Positions 1 through 6,452 of a DNA stretch of 6,915 nt are shown piece after piece. The position numbers and the translations under genes are program-made. The DNA is from Bacteroidales bacterium (GTDB lineage Bacteria; Bacteroidota; Bacteroidia; Bacteroidales; UBA12481), in assembly GCA_021160155.1 (NCBI GenBank), contig JAGHDB010000199.1, positions 1-6,915 on the forward strand, read 5' to 3'. The first letter of the stretch is position 1. Every line of letters begins with the position of its first letter. The notes beneath the pieces are model-generated. The model searched no databases and was not told the DNA's origin. It saw nothing but the letters and a program-made list of their open reading frames with translations.

Positions 1-2
1 AA

Positions 3-920
3 AATGTACTGAGCAATATTCATTCGGCCAAAGATATTCTTGACCATGAAAAGGATGATGAGTTACGTGAAATGGCCAAGGAGGAGCTGGATGAACTGCA
101 CAGGAAGCAACAAAAAATGGAGGATGAAATTAAGCTGCTTCTCATTCCCTCTGATCCTCAAGACAGCAGAAATGCGATTGTGGAGATCAGAGCCGGTACA
201 GGAGGCGACGAAGCAAGTATATTTGCCGGTGATCTGTTCAGAATGTACGTGAAATTTTGTGATATCAAAGGGTGGAAATACAGCATTAACCGGATTACAG
301 AAGGTACATCCGGAGGATATAAGGAGATAATATTCACGATTACCGGAGAGGGAGTTTACGGAATTATGAAATATGAATCAGGGGTACATCGGGTGCAACG
401 GGTACCGCAAACTGAGACACAGGGAAGGGTACATACTTCTGCTGCTTCAGTGGCGGTTTTGCCTGAAGCGGGAGAGTTTGACATCGATTTGAATGTCAAT
501 GATATACGTGTTGACACCTATTGTTCTTCAGGTCCGGGTGGCCAATCGGTTAACACTACCTATTCAGCGATCCGGCTAACCCATATACCATCGGGTATCG
601 TGGTAACCTGCCAGGATCAAAAATCCCAGATAAAAAATAAAGAGAAGGCCATGGTTGAACTCCGGTCACGACTTTACAACCGGGAGTATCAAAAATATCT
701 TGACGAGATCTCCTCCAAACGGAAAACCATGGTCAGCACGGGTGACCGGTCGGCCAAAATCCGTACCTATAATTATCCGCAGGGCAGAGTAACGGACCAC
801 CGGATCAAATTGACTTTGTATAATTTATCTGCCATTATGAACGGAGATATTCAGGAGATTATTGATAAATTGCAAATTGCTGAAAATGCCGAACGCCTTA
901 AAGCTGCTGAAATAAATTAA
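3..920 (+). CDS. prfA: Peptide chain release factor 1 (RF1), 5'-truncated by the window edge
   Basis: RF1 recognises UAA and UAG stop codons in the ribosomal A site and triggers hydrolysis of peptidyl-tRNA in the cytoplasm. The frame is open from the first full codon at position 3, so the ATG at 72 is internal and the true start lies upstream; 305 residues are visible. The codon-recognition tripeptide is PQT (nt 405-413, in [10 protein letters not shown]). This fits the RF1 PxT pattern rather than the SPF of RF2. The catalytic GGQ loop is at nt 537-545, within [15 protein letters not shown]; PrmC normally methylates this glutamine. Compared with E. coli RF1 (360 residues, Gln235), about 54 N-terminal residues (part of domain 1) are missing. 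The [14 protein letters not shown] wording is typical of Bacteroidota. The gene ends TAA, 3 nt before pyrF, so the two are probably co-transcribed. Identity is secure. Confidence 0.97.
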   Translation, partial: NVLSNIHSAKDILDHEKDDELREMAKEELDELHRKQQKMEDEIKLLLIPSDPQDSRNAIVEIRAGTGGDEASIFAGDLFRMYVKFCDIKGWKYSINRITEGTSGGYKEIIFTITGEGVYGIMKYESGVHRVQRVPQTETQGRVHTSAASVAVLPEAGEFDIDLNVNDIRVDTYCSSGPGGQSVNTTYSAIRLTHIPSGIVVTCQDQKSQIKNKEKAMVELRSRLYNREYQKYLDEISSKRKTMVSTGDRSAKIRTYNYPQGRVTDHRIKLTLYNLSAIMNGDIQEIIDKLQIAENAERLKAAEIN

Positions 921-923
921 TCT

Positions 924-1739
924 ATGACCTCAAAAGAGATATACAGAAAGATTTTACAAAAAAAATCTTGTCTCTGTATTGGATTAGATCCGGATCCGGC
1001 TAAAATGCCAGGTTTTTTTTCCGGTGATCCGGATGCACTGTTTCATTTTAACCGTGCCATTATCGAGGCTACTTCGGATTTAGCTGTATCCTATAAACCC
1101 AATCTTGCTTTTTACGAGGCTTACGGCCCGGGAGGCTTGAAACAGCTTGAAAAGACTGTGGATTTTATCCGCACAACCGACCCTTCTCTATTTATTATTG
1201 CCGATGCCAAACGGGGAGACATAGGAAACACGGCTGCTCAGTATGCCCGTTCTCTTTTTATTCATTATGATTTTGATGCAGTGACCCTTTCGCCATACAT
1301 GGGCAGGGATTCTATCGAACCCTTTTTGCAATACCCGGGGCGTTGGGCAATTTTGCTGGGATTGACTTCTAATCCCGGCGCCGGCGACCTGCAGCTGATA
1401 AAACTTGAAAATGGCGAACAGGTTTACCACCGGGTAATCAGGATGAGTACTTCATGGGGAAATCCTGACAACCTGATGTATGTGGTTGGAGCTACACAGG
1501 CAGAAATGCTCTCTGAAATACGTGAAATCATTCCGGATCATTTTCTTCTGCTACCTGGTGTGGGAGCACAGGGAGGATCCATTGAAACGGTTATGACAAG
1601 GGGATTGAACAGGCAGGCAGGATTGCTGATTAACAGCTCACGTGCCATTATTCATGCCGGACAGGGATCTGATTTTACCACTCTGGCAAGAGAAGCGGCT
1701 TTAAGCATGAAGCGGCAGATGGAAGTTTTTTTGAAATAA
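924..1739 (+). CDS. pyrF: Orotidine 5'-phosphate decarboxylase, long (type 2) form
   Basis: This cytoplasmic enzyme converts orotidine 5'-phosphate to UMP and CO2, the last step of de novo pyrimidine synthesis. The protein has 271 residues, the usual length of the longer bacterial PyrF subfamily (E. coli PyrF is about 245). Visible motifs, in order, are IGLDPDP at residues 19-25, YKPN around Lys58, the catalytic DAKRGD at 94-99 (Asp94, Lys96, Asp99), a PGVGAQGG loop at 211-218, and NSSRAI with the likely phosphate-binding Arg240. All key residues are present, so it should be active. The ATG follows the prfA stop after only 3 nt and has no Shine-Dalgarno sequence, which suggests translation from the prfA message. 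I recall prfA-pyrF adjacency as common in Bacteroidota. The codons include an A8 run (958-965) and a T8 run (1013-1020), both in frame. Confidence 0.96.
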   Translation: MTSKEIYRKILQKKSCLCIGLDPDPAKMPGFFSGDPDALFHFNRAIIEATSDLAVSYKPNLAFYEAYGPGGLKQLEKTVDFIRTTDPSLFIIADAKRGDIGNTAAQYARSLFIHYDFDAVTLSPYMGRDSIEPFLQYPGRWAILLGLTSNPGAGDLQLIKLENGEQVYHRVIRMSTSWGNPDNLMYVVGATQAEMLSEIREIIPDHFLLLPGVGAQGGSIETVMTRGLNRQAGLLINSSRAIIHAGQGSDFTTLAREAALSMKRQMEVFLK

Positions 1740-1796
1740 ACCTGATTTTTTTTCCATTTTAATTCTCTCTGTGCATCTAATCTGAAAAAGACACTG

Positions 1797-3068
1797 ATGC
1801 AGGAAGAGTTGTTACACTATCTCTGGAAATATGGGCTTTACGCAACTAATTCGCTGAAAACTGTGAATAGTCAAAAGGTTACAGTGATCTCTCCGGGACA
1901 GTTAAATCATGAAGCGGGCCCCGATTTTCTTTTCGCGCGTATATTAATTAGTGGAGTGACCTGGGTAGGAGATGTTGAACTTCATCTGAGGTCATCCGAT
2001 TGGTACCGGCATCATCATGAAACAAATCCTGCTTACTCTGCTGTGATCCTGCATGTGGTGGCAAAATATGACCAACCGGTATTCAGAATCGACGGAAAAG
2101 AATTACCGGCCCTGATTCTTCCGGTAAATCCCAAGTATGAAGAAAATTATCGCAGGATACAGTCGAGACCGGACCTTATCCCCTGTGCAGCAACCATTCC
2201 ATATTGGCCCGGCCTTATGCTTGAAAACCTGATTTCTAGGATGGGTGTGGAAAGGATGGAGTATAAGAATGCTGAAATTAATCGCTTGTTACATAATAAT
2301 CGGGGAGGGTGGCAGGAGACCCTGATGCAACTGTTTTTCAGAGCTTTTGGCTTTGGGGTGAATCAGGATAATTTTGAACAGTTAAGCCGGCAAATTCCCT
2401 GGAAGGTGCTTCAACGATGCCAATCCAATCTTTTCAGACTGGAGGCTCTGTTATTTGGGCAGGCCGGACTGATACCCGGTCGTCCGGATCGGGATCCTTA
2501 TATAAAAGCATTACGGTATGAGTATCATTTTTTGAAAAAGAAGTATAACCTGCCGATACCAACTCCTGTTCTTTGGAAATTTCTCAGAATGCGCCCCGCA
2601 AATTTTCCGACTGTTCGCCTGGCTCAATTAGCTACAATACTGCATTTTAATGATGGACTTATGGAACTGGCGCTTACCCGTAACGGGCAATTCCCCATTG
2701 ATTGCATTCATTATTATCCTTCTCTCTACTGGAGACAGCATTATCATTTTAACCGACCGGTTTCGGGGACTTACAAACTTCCCGGGAAAGGTACATACAC
2801 GGGTTTGATGATTAATGCTACTCTTCCTTTCAGGGCCTGTTATGCACATGCTCATGATGACCCGGCTTCACGAGATACCTGGATGGAGATTCTGTATCAT
2901 CTTCCTCCGGAAGATAACCGCATCAGCCGGTTATGGTTGAAGTCGGGTGTGATATTGAATTCGGCATGGCAAACACAGGCCCTGTTTCATCTCTTTAGAT
3001 TTTATTGTCGTGAAAAACGCTGCCTGGCCTGTCCGGCCGGACATTACCTGATCCGGTACGGAAAATAG
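1797..3068 (+). CDS. DUF2851 family protein, function unknown
   Basis: A 423-residue protein recognised from DUF2851 signatures; the family has no established function to my knowledge. The N-terminal block reads LHYLWKYGL, then PGQLNHEAGPDF (33-44), then WVGDVELHLRSSDWYRH (56-72) and VILHVV (83-88). The middle holds a predicted helical region with GFGVNQDNFE (185-194) and EYHFLKKKYNLP (242-253). RPANFPTVRLAQLA (266-279) is a strong family hallmark. The C-terminus has a cysteine cluster, Cys404-x4-Cys409-x2-Cys412, within YCREKRCLACPAG. There is no signal peptide or membrane segment, so it is probably cytoplasmic. The conserved acidic residues and histidines of the N-terminal block (Asp43, Asp59, Glu61, His63) could suggest a nuclease-like core, but that is inference. 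It lies 57 nt after pyrF and 39 nt before the dehydrogenase, consistent with one operon. No ribosome binding site is evident, and ATG 1797 is where family similarity begins. Confidence 0.9.
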   Translation: MQEELLHYLWKYGLYATNSLKTVNSQKVTVISPGQLNHEAGPDFLFARILISGVTWVGDVELHLRSSDWYRHHHETNPAYSAVILHVVAKYDQPVFRIDGKELPALILPVNPKYEENYRRIQSRPDLIPCAATIPYWPGLMLENLISRMGVERMEYKNAEINRLLHNNRGGWQETLMQLFFRAFGFGVNQDNFEQLSRQIPWKVLQRCQSNLFRLEALLFGQAGLIPGRPDRDPYIKALRYEYHFLKKKYNLPIPTPVLWKFLRMRPANFPTVRLAQLATILHFNDGLMELALTRNGQFPIDCIHYYPSLYWRQHYHFNRPVSGTYKLPGKGTYTGLMINATLPFRACYAHAHDDPASRDTWMEILYHLPPEDNRISRLWLKSGVILNSAWQTQALFHLFRFYCREKRCLACPAGHYLIRYGK

Positions 3069-3107
3069 CCTGCGTTTTGCTAAATTGCTCCAAAGAACAG
3101 TTTCGGT

Positions 3108-4025
3108 ATGAGTCGTATTTTACTTACCGGATCAAATGGCCTTTTAGGTCAGAATCTGATCTCGGAAATATTACAAAGAACAGATATGCAGTTGCTTGCT
3201 ACATCCGGATCAGACAATAAATTTCCGGTTAACGGAGGATATGATTTCATCCGCATGGATATTTGCAACCGGCAATCGGTGTTTAAAACCATTCGGGAAT
3301 TTAAACCGGATATTATTATCCACGCGGCTGCGATGACACAGGTCGATTCCTGTGAATCCAATCATAAAAAATGCAGTGAAATTAATATAGAGGGTACCCG
3401 GAATGTAGCTCAGGCAGCGGAACAGGCAGGAGCCTGGTTTCAGTATATTTCAACCGATTTTATTTTTAACGGCCGTAACGGACCGTATTGTGAAACAGAT
3501 GATCCGGATCCGGTCAGTTATTACGGATGGTCAAAATTGCAGGGAGAAGAAATTACACGATCACTTTCTGTTCCCTGGTCAATTGTGCGTACTATTTTAG
3601 TTTACGGAGTGGTTCCCTCCATGAGTCGCTCCAACCTGGTTTTATGGGTGATCGAATCATTGAAAAAAAAAATACCTATCCGGGTAGTCGACGACCAATA
3701 CCGGATGCCCACCCTGGTAAATGACCTGGCCGGAGGAATTCTTTCAATCATTGACCGGAAGCTGCAGGGAATATACCATCTTTCGGGACCTGATATCCAT
3801 TCTGTACTGGAACTGGCACAAATAACCGCCCGGTTTTTTAATTTGGATGATTCTTTGATTTCTCCTGTTTCTTCACGAACTTTGAATCAAATTGGTTCAC
3901 GTCCCCCTTCAACCGGCTTTGTTGTGGAGAAAGCCATTGCCGAATTGGATTATCAGCCGCATGATTTCAAAGCCGGTCTCAAAATGGTGAGGCGGCAATT
4001 GTTGCGTCATAAGAATATTAATTGA
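3108..4025 (+). CDS. RmlD-like short-chain dehydrogenase (dTDP-4-dehydrorhamnose reductase family)
   Basis: A 305-residue extended short-chain dehydrogenase/reductase, full length for the RmlD_sub_bind family. It has the dinucleotide-binding TGSNGLLG (residues 7-14) after the first strand, HAAAMTQVDSCE (72-83), the active-site STDFIFNG (115-122), and the catalytic pair Tyr139/Lys143 in YGWSK. The C-terminal substrate domain includes VVDDQYRMPTLVNDLA (193-208) and a late SRPPSTGF. The expected chemistry is NAD(P)H-dependent reduction of a nucleotide-activated keto-sugar, as in dTDP-L-rhamnose synthesis. However, rmlA, rmlB and rmlC are not in the window, so the substrate is unproven and no gene symbol is given. 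It is probably cytoplasmic and co-transcribed with the upstream genes. An A10 run at 3663-3672 encodes Lys-Lys-Lys and could be prone to slippage. Confidence 0.88.
   Translation: MSRILLTGSNGLLGQNLISEILQRTDMQLLATSGSDNKFPVNGGYDFIRMDICNRQSVFKTIREFKPDIIIHAAAMTQVDSCESNHKKCSEINIEGTRNVAQAAEQAGAWFQYISTDFIFNGRNGPYCETDDPDPVSYYGWSKLQGEEITRSLSVPWSIVRTILVYGVVPSMSRSNLVLWVIESLKKKIPIRVVDDQYRMPTLVNDLAGGILSIIDRKLQGIYHLSGPDIHSVLELAQITARFFNLDDSLISPVSSRTLNQIGSRPPSTGFVVEKAIAELDYQPHDFKAGLKMVRRQLLRHKNIN
3663..3672 (+). repeat. A10 homopolymer inside the RmlD-like gene
   Basis: Ten consecutive adenines encode part of SLKKKIP (residues 184-190). This is the longest homopolymer I noticed in the window. A gain or loss of one base would move translation into another frame and truncate the protein about 60% of the way through. 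Whether it varies in nature cannot be judged from one sequence. Confidence 0.9.
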
Positions 4026-4035
4026 GGAGTTTATA

Positions 4036-4080
4036 GGTTACACGTTACAAATTCTCATTACAGATTACACAGGTTACAGG
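4036..4080 (+). repeat. Cluster of five TTACA words in the intergenic spacer
   Basis: Between the dehydrogenase stop and the first lipoprotein, TTACA occurs at 4038, 4045, 4058, 4065 and 4074, giving start-to-start spacings of 7, 13, 7 and 9 nt. Several copies extend to GTTACA or GGTTACA, and others to ATTACA. The array is degenerate and all copies are in the same orientation. It could be a decayed short tandem repeat, a binding-site cluster, or a drifting genome-wide repeat. I see no open reading frame, hairpin or clear promoter in it. Confidence 0.6.
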
Positions 4081-4100
4081 GTGCAGAAATGGAAAGGCTT

Positions 4101-4595
4101 ATGAATTATCAAAGAAGAATATTTGGGATCTTTCTTTTACTTGCCGTGACGGCTTGCCAAAAGGAAATCGGATTTGATCCGTATATTGAAATGAATCACT
4201 TTTCGGATTGTAAAAATTCTCCTCTGAAAACACATGGCGATTACAGTTCCAGCCAGGATTGCTTGACTTATCAGTATGACGGCGACAGCACACTGCAGAT
4301 CAATCATATAAATTCAGGGTTTAATTGCTGTCCGGGTATCATAAGCGTGGCTTTTGAACAGCGTGGTGATACTCTGCTTATTAACGAATCAGAGCGGCAA
4401 AGTATATGTGATTGTGATTGCCTGTATGATCTGAATTATACCATACATGGTTTACCCCCCGGTTCGTATGTGATTTTTGTACAAGAACCTTATGTTCAAC
4501 CTGATTGTAAGAAGATGATGGTGCCAGTTGATCTGAAGGAACAACCGATAGGTGAGTTTTGCATCGAACGAACTTTTTATCCGTGGGGAATATGA
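4101..4595 (+). CDS. Cysteine-rich lipoprotein with GFNCCP and CxCxCLYD motifs (paralogue 1)
   Basis: A small predicted lipoprotein of unknown function. The frame has ATGs at 4089 and 4101. I chose 4101 because it yields a conventional signal peptide (MNYQRR, then a hydrophobic stretch) with the lipobox VTAC and lipidated Cys at residue 19, the same position as in the paralogue at 5913. The 4089 start would add MERL and put an acidic residue in the n-region. The mature protein (numbered from 4101) has nine further cysteines, including Cys-Cys in GFNCCP (76-77), CDCDCLYDL (103-111), and a late Cys before RTFYPWG at the C-terminus. It shares roughly 40% identity by eye with paralogue 2 over the last 110 residues. 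The residues after the lipid Cys, QKE, partly resemble the surface-export signal described for Capnocytophaga lipoproteins. The cysteines could form disulfides or bind metal; neither is shown. The serpin follows after 78 nt. Confidence 0.85.
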   Translation: MNYQRRIFGIFLLLAVTACQKEIGFDPYIEMNHFSDCKNSPLKTHGDYSSSQDCLTYQYDGDSTLQINHINSGFNCCPGIISVAFEQRGDTLLINESERQSICDCDCLYDLNYTIHGLPPGSYVIFVQEPYVQPDCKKMMVPVDLKEQPIGEFCIERTFYPWGI

Positions 4596-4600
4596 GGATT

Positions 4601-4628
4601 TTGCAGGTTTTATTTGGTATTATTCTTG
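4601..4628 (+). promoter_or_regulatory. Possible Bacteroidota-type promoter upstream of the serpin
   Basis: A TTG at 4601-4603 is followed, after a 17-nt spacer, by TATTCTTG at 4621-4628. This matches the Bacteroidota -7 consensus TAnnTTTG with one mismatch. Transcription would start around 4635, about 40 nt before the serpin ATG. The motif is short and the spacer AT-rich, so chance occurrence is quite possible. The serpin may instead be read through from the upstream lipoprotein gene. Confidence 0.25.
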
Positions 4629-4673
4629 TATCGGGTTTTTCGTATGAGTTTTCTATAATTATATCTATAGGTT

Positions 4674-5888
4674 ATGAAAAATAAAATATGGCTTATTATT
4701 AGTCTGATTGTGATAGGTTTGACAGGATGCAAAAAACCTGATGAGCCTAAACCGTTAGATCTGCCACCTGAAATCAAGTCATTAATTAAATCGGATAATG
4801 AGTTTGGACTTGATCTCTTCAGAAAAGTACTTGAATATGCAGAGCCGGGAGCTAATGTGATGGTATCACCGCTGAGCGTATCCCAGGCGCTCGCTATGAC
4901 ATATAACGGAGCAGCCGGGGATACAAAAACAGCTTTTGAGGCTACTCTTCAAATGCCGGATTTCTCAAGGGATAAAATTAACAGTTACAATAAGGAGTTG
5001 GTAACAGCTTTAGTTTCAAACGATTCGAATGTGCTTTTGGAGATTGCCAATTCAATATGGTACCGGCAGGAGTATGATATTCTGCAAGATTTTATAGATC
5101 GTAACCAAACTTACTATCAGGCTGTGGTCTATCCCGTTGACTTTAATGATCCGGGTTCCCTGGGAATAATCAACGGGTGGGTGGATGATCATACACATCA
5201 TAAGATCGACAAGATCATTGACCAGATCAACTCTGATTCATTCATGTTCCTGATCAATGCGATCTATTTCAAAGGAACGTGGAGGTATGAATTCGATAAG
5301 AAAAAAACTTCGGATGGTCCTTTTTACCTGGAGGATGGTTCAACTGTCACGGTGCCCATGATGAATCAGAAGACAGATTTGAATATGCTTCAGACCGATC
5401 TGTTCACTTCAGTTGAACTTCCCTACGGGAAAGGAAACTGGAGTATGTTCCTCTTTCTCCCGGGGGGAGATCATTCTTTAGTTGAATTAAACGGTCAGTT
5501 GACCACGGATAACTGGAGTGAATGGATGCAAGCATATACCCCGACAAAAGAGGTTAGTATATCAATTCCCAGGTTCTCATTTGCCTTCAAACAGAAATTG
5601 AATAATGCTTTGATTGATATGGGACTGGGCATTGCTTTTAGCGGGGATGCGGATTTCAGTGATATGGCTCCGGGATTACCTTTGGCCATTAGCAAAGTGT
5701 TGCATAAAACTTTTATACAAGTTGATGAAGAAGGAACTGAAGCTGCCGCTGTTACTTCGGTTGAGATCAGGCTGACCAGTGCCGGGAACTTTTTCTTTGT
5801 CAACCGGCCGTTTCTTTTTGCCATTGTTGAAAAATCTTCCGGCATGATCCTGTTTATCGGACAGGTGATGAATCCCGCTGTTGAATAA
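4674..5888 (+). CDS. Serpin-family protease inhibitor, predicted lipoprotein
   Basis: A complete 404-residue serpin, a suicide inhibitor that traps serine (sometimes cysteine) proteases after cleavage of its reactive-centre loop. A short signal peptide ends in the lipobox LTGC with lipidated Cys19, followed by a charged, proline-rich linker (to about residue 40). Serpin landmarks follow: NVMVSPLSVSQALAMTYNGA (61-80), NAIYFKGTW (195-203), SIPRFSF (297-303), the hinge EEGTEAAAVT (352-361), NRPFLFAI (377-384) and the C-terminal ILFIGQVMNP. The hinge has Glu at P17, Gly at P15, Thr at P14, alanines at P12-P10 and Thr at P8, the pattern of inhibitory serpins. Counting from it puts Thr368-Ser369 at P1-P1'. 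It is probably anchored in the outer membrane, facing the periplasm or the outside. Miropin of Tannerella forsythia is a known Bacteroidota serpin. Two paralogous lipoproteins flank it, the second only 24 nt downstream. Confidence 0.95.
   Translation: MKNKIWLIISLIVIGLTGCKKPDEPKPLDLPPEIKSLIKSDNEFGLDLFRKVLEYAEPGANVMVSPLSVSQALAMTYNGAAGDTKTAFEATLQMPDFSRDKINSYNKELVTALVSNDSNVLLEIANSIWYRQEYDILQDFIDRNQTYYQAVVYPVDFNDPGSLGIINGWVDDHTHHKIDKIIDQINSDSFMFLINAIYFKGTWRYEFDKKKTSDGPFYLEDGSTVTVPMMNQKTDLNMLQTDLFTSVELPYGKGNWSMFLFLPGGDHSLVELNGQLTTDNWSEWMQAYTPTKEVSISIPRFSFAFKQKLNNALIDMGLGIAFSGDADFSDMAPGLPLAISKVLHKTFIQVDEEGTEAAAVTSVEIRLTSAGNFFFVNRPFLFAIVEKSSGMILFIGQVMNPAVE
5727..5780 (+). other. Serpin hinge and reactive-centre loop (P17 to P1')
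   Basis: These codons encode Glu352 (P17) to Ser369 (P1'), reading EEGTEAAAVT then SVEIRLTS. The distance from hinge Gly354 to the conserved N-(R/K)-P-F after the loop equals that in human alpha-1-antitrypsin, so the loop has canonical length. The predicted P3-P1 residues are Arg-Leu-Thr. Thr at P1 would favour elastase- or subtilisin-like targets. A register slip exposing Leu367 or Arg366 would instead favour chymotrypsin- or trypsin-like proteases. Only the motif positions are observed; specificity is inferred. Confidence 0.75.
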
Positions 5889-5912
5889 TCCATTTCGAGA
5901 AATCTGACTGTA

Positions 5913-6416
5913 ATGAAAATCCAAACCATTCTGATAGCTGTTTTACTGCTGGGGTTATGGGCCGGTTGCAGTAAAAATAATCATCTGTTACCCCCTCCAT
6001 CTGTTTCTTCATCATCTGACCTGATGTGCAAACGGTTTTACCCGTTAAAAAGCGGAGATCCCGGTCCGGATCAATCCTGTATACGATGGGTATATGACCG
6101 GGATGCTTCAATCCTTACATTGACCCATTATAATGCCGGTTTCAATTGTTGTCCCGAAGCCATTCAGGTTGATCTTGAAGTGAAGGGAGATTCTTTATTA
6201 ATTTCTGAGGATGATTCGCTGGAATTATGCCGGTGTCTCTGTTTGTATGATGTGGATATCGTGATCCGGGACCTGCCGTCTGATTTGTATTATCTCAGGA
6301 TAAAAGAACCTTGTGTTACGGATTCCCATCCGTTTATAACTTGTACATTGGATTTATCCGGTAAATCTTCAGGGCAATATTGCCTGAAACGAACCTATTA
6401 TCCCTGGGGAGAGTGA
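5913..6416 (+). CDS. Cysteine-rich lipoprotein with GFNCCP and CxCxCLYD motifs (paralogue 2)
   Basis: A 167-residue predicted lipoprotein of unknown function. The signal peptide MKIQTILIAVLLLGLWAGC ends in a lipobox with Cys19 as the lipid site, followed by a Ser/Pro-rich linker. Ten further cysteines include Cys79-Cys80 in NAGFNCCP, Cys106/108/110 in CRCLCLYDV, and Cys157 just before RTYYPWGE at the C-terminus. Eight cysteines align with paralogue 1, with a single one-residue gap between Cys56 and Cys79. Both proteins also share a CKxxxPLKxxGD stretch near residues 39-49. The ATG lies 24 nt after the serpin stop, so the two genes are very likely co-transcribed. I recall similar NCCP/CxCxC proteins in other Bacteroidota but know of no function. 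A disulfide-stabilised beta-rich domain or a metal-binding domain is possible. No Shine-Dalgarno sequence is visible. Confidence 0.87.
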   Translation: MKIQTILIAVLLLGLWAGCSKNNHLLPPPSVSSSSDLMCKRFYPLKSGDPGPDQSCIRWVYDRDASILTLTHYNAGFNCCPEAIQVDLEVKGDSLLISEDDSLELCRCLCLYDVDIVIRDLPSDLYYLRIKEPCVTDSHPFITCTLDLSGKSSGQYCLKRTYYPWGE

Positions 6417-6452
6417 TCTGCAACCTGCTGATTTATAAACAGGATTCATATC

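Noticed and set aside
72..920. ATG at 72 as the start of release factor 1
   Set aside because: The same frame is open upstream to position 3 with plausible RF1 sequence, and the protein would be far too short; the gene is simply cut by the window edge.
983..3517. Repeated GATCCGGATCCGG in pyrF and in the dehydrogenase gene
   Set aside because: Both copies encode Asp-Pro-Asp-Pro, so the identity is explained by coding and the general TCCGG excess rather than by a mobile repeat.
4036..4080. TTACA cluster as a CRISPR array
   Set aside because: The units are only 5-7 nt with irregular spacing, there are no spacers of uniform length, and no cas genes are nearby.
4653..4670. CTATA/TATAG inverted repeat before the serpin as a terminator or operator
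   Set aside because: The stem is only 5 AT-rich base pairs in an AT-rich spacer, with no T tract at the right place; likely chance.
4032..4674. TATAGGTTA occurring upstream of both the first lipoprotein (4032-4040) and the serpin (4666-4674)
   Set aside because: Only nine AT-rich bases, at different distances from the two starts; too weak to call a shared operator.
5889..5912. ATTTC-GA-GAAAT inverted repeat between the serpin and second lipoprotein genes
   Set aside because: A 5-bp stem with a 2-nt loop cannot form a stable hairpin, and a terminator here would conflict with the 24-nt gap expected inside an operon.
5495..5929. 144-residue antisense reading frame inside the serpin gene
   Set aside because: It lies wholly opposite conserved serpin codons, including the reactive-centre loop, and shows no recognisable domain; a shadow frame.
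5854..6111. Antisense reading frames of about 80 residues over the serpin end and second lipoprotein start
   Set aside because: They overlap well-supported sense genes and have no family features or upstream signals.
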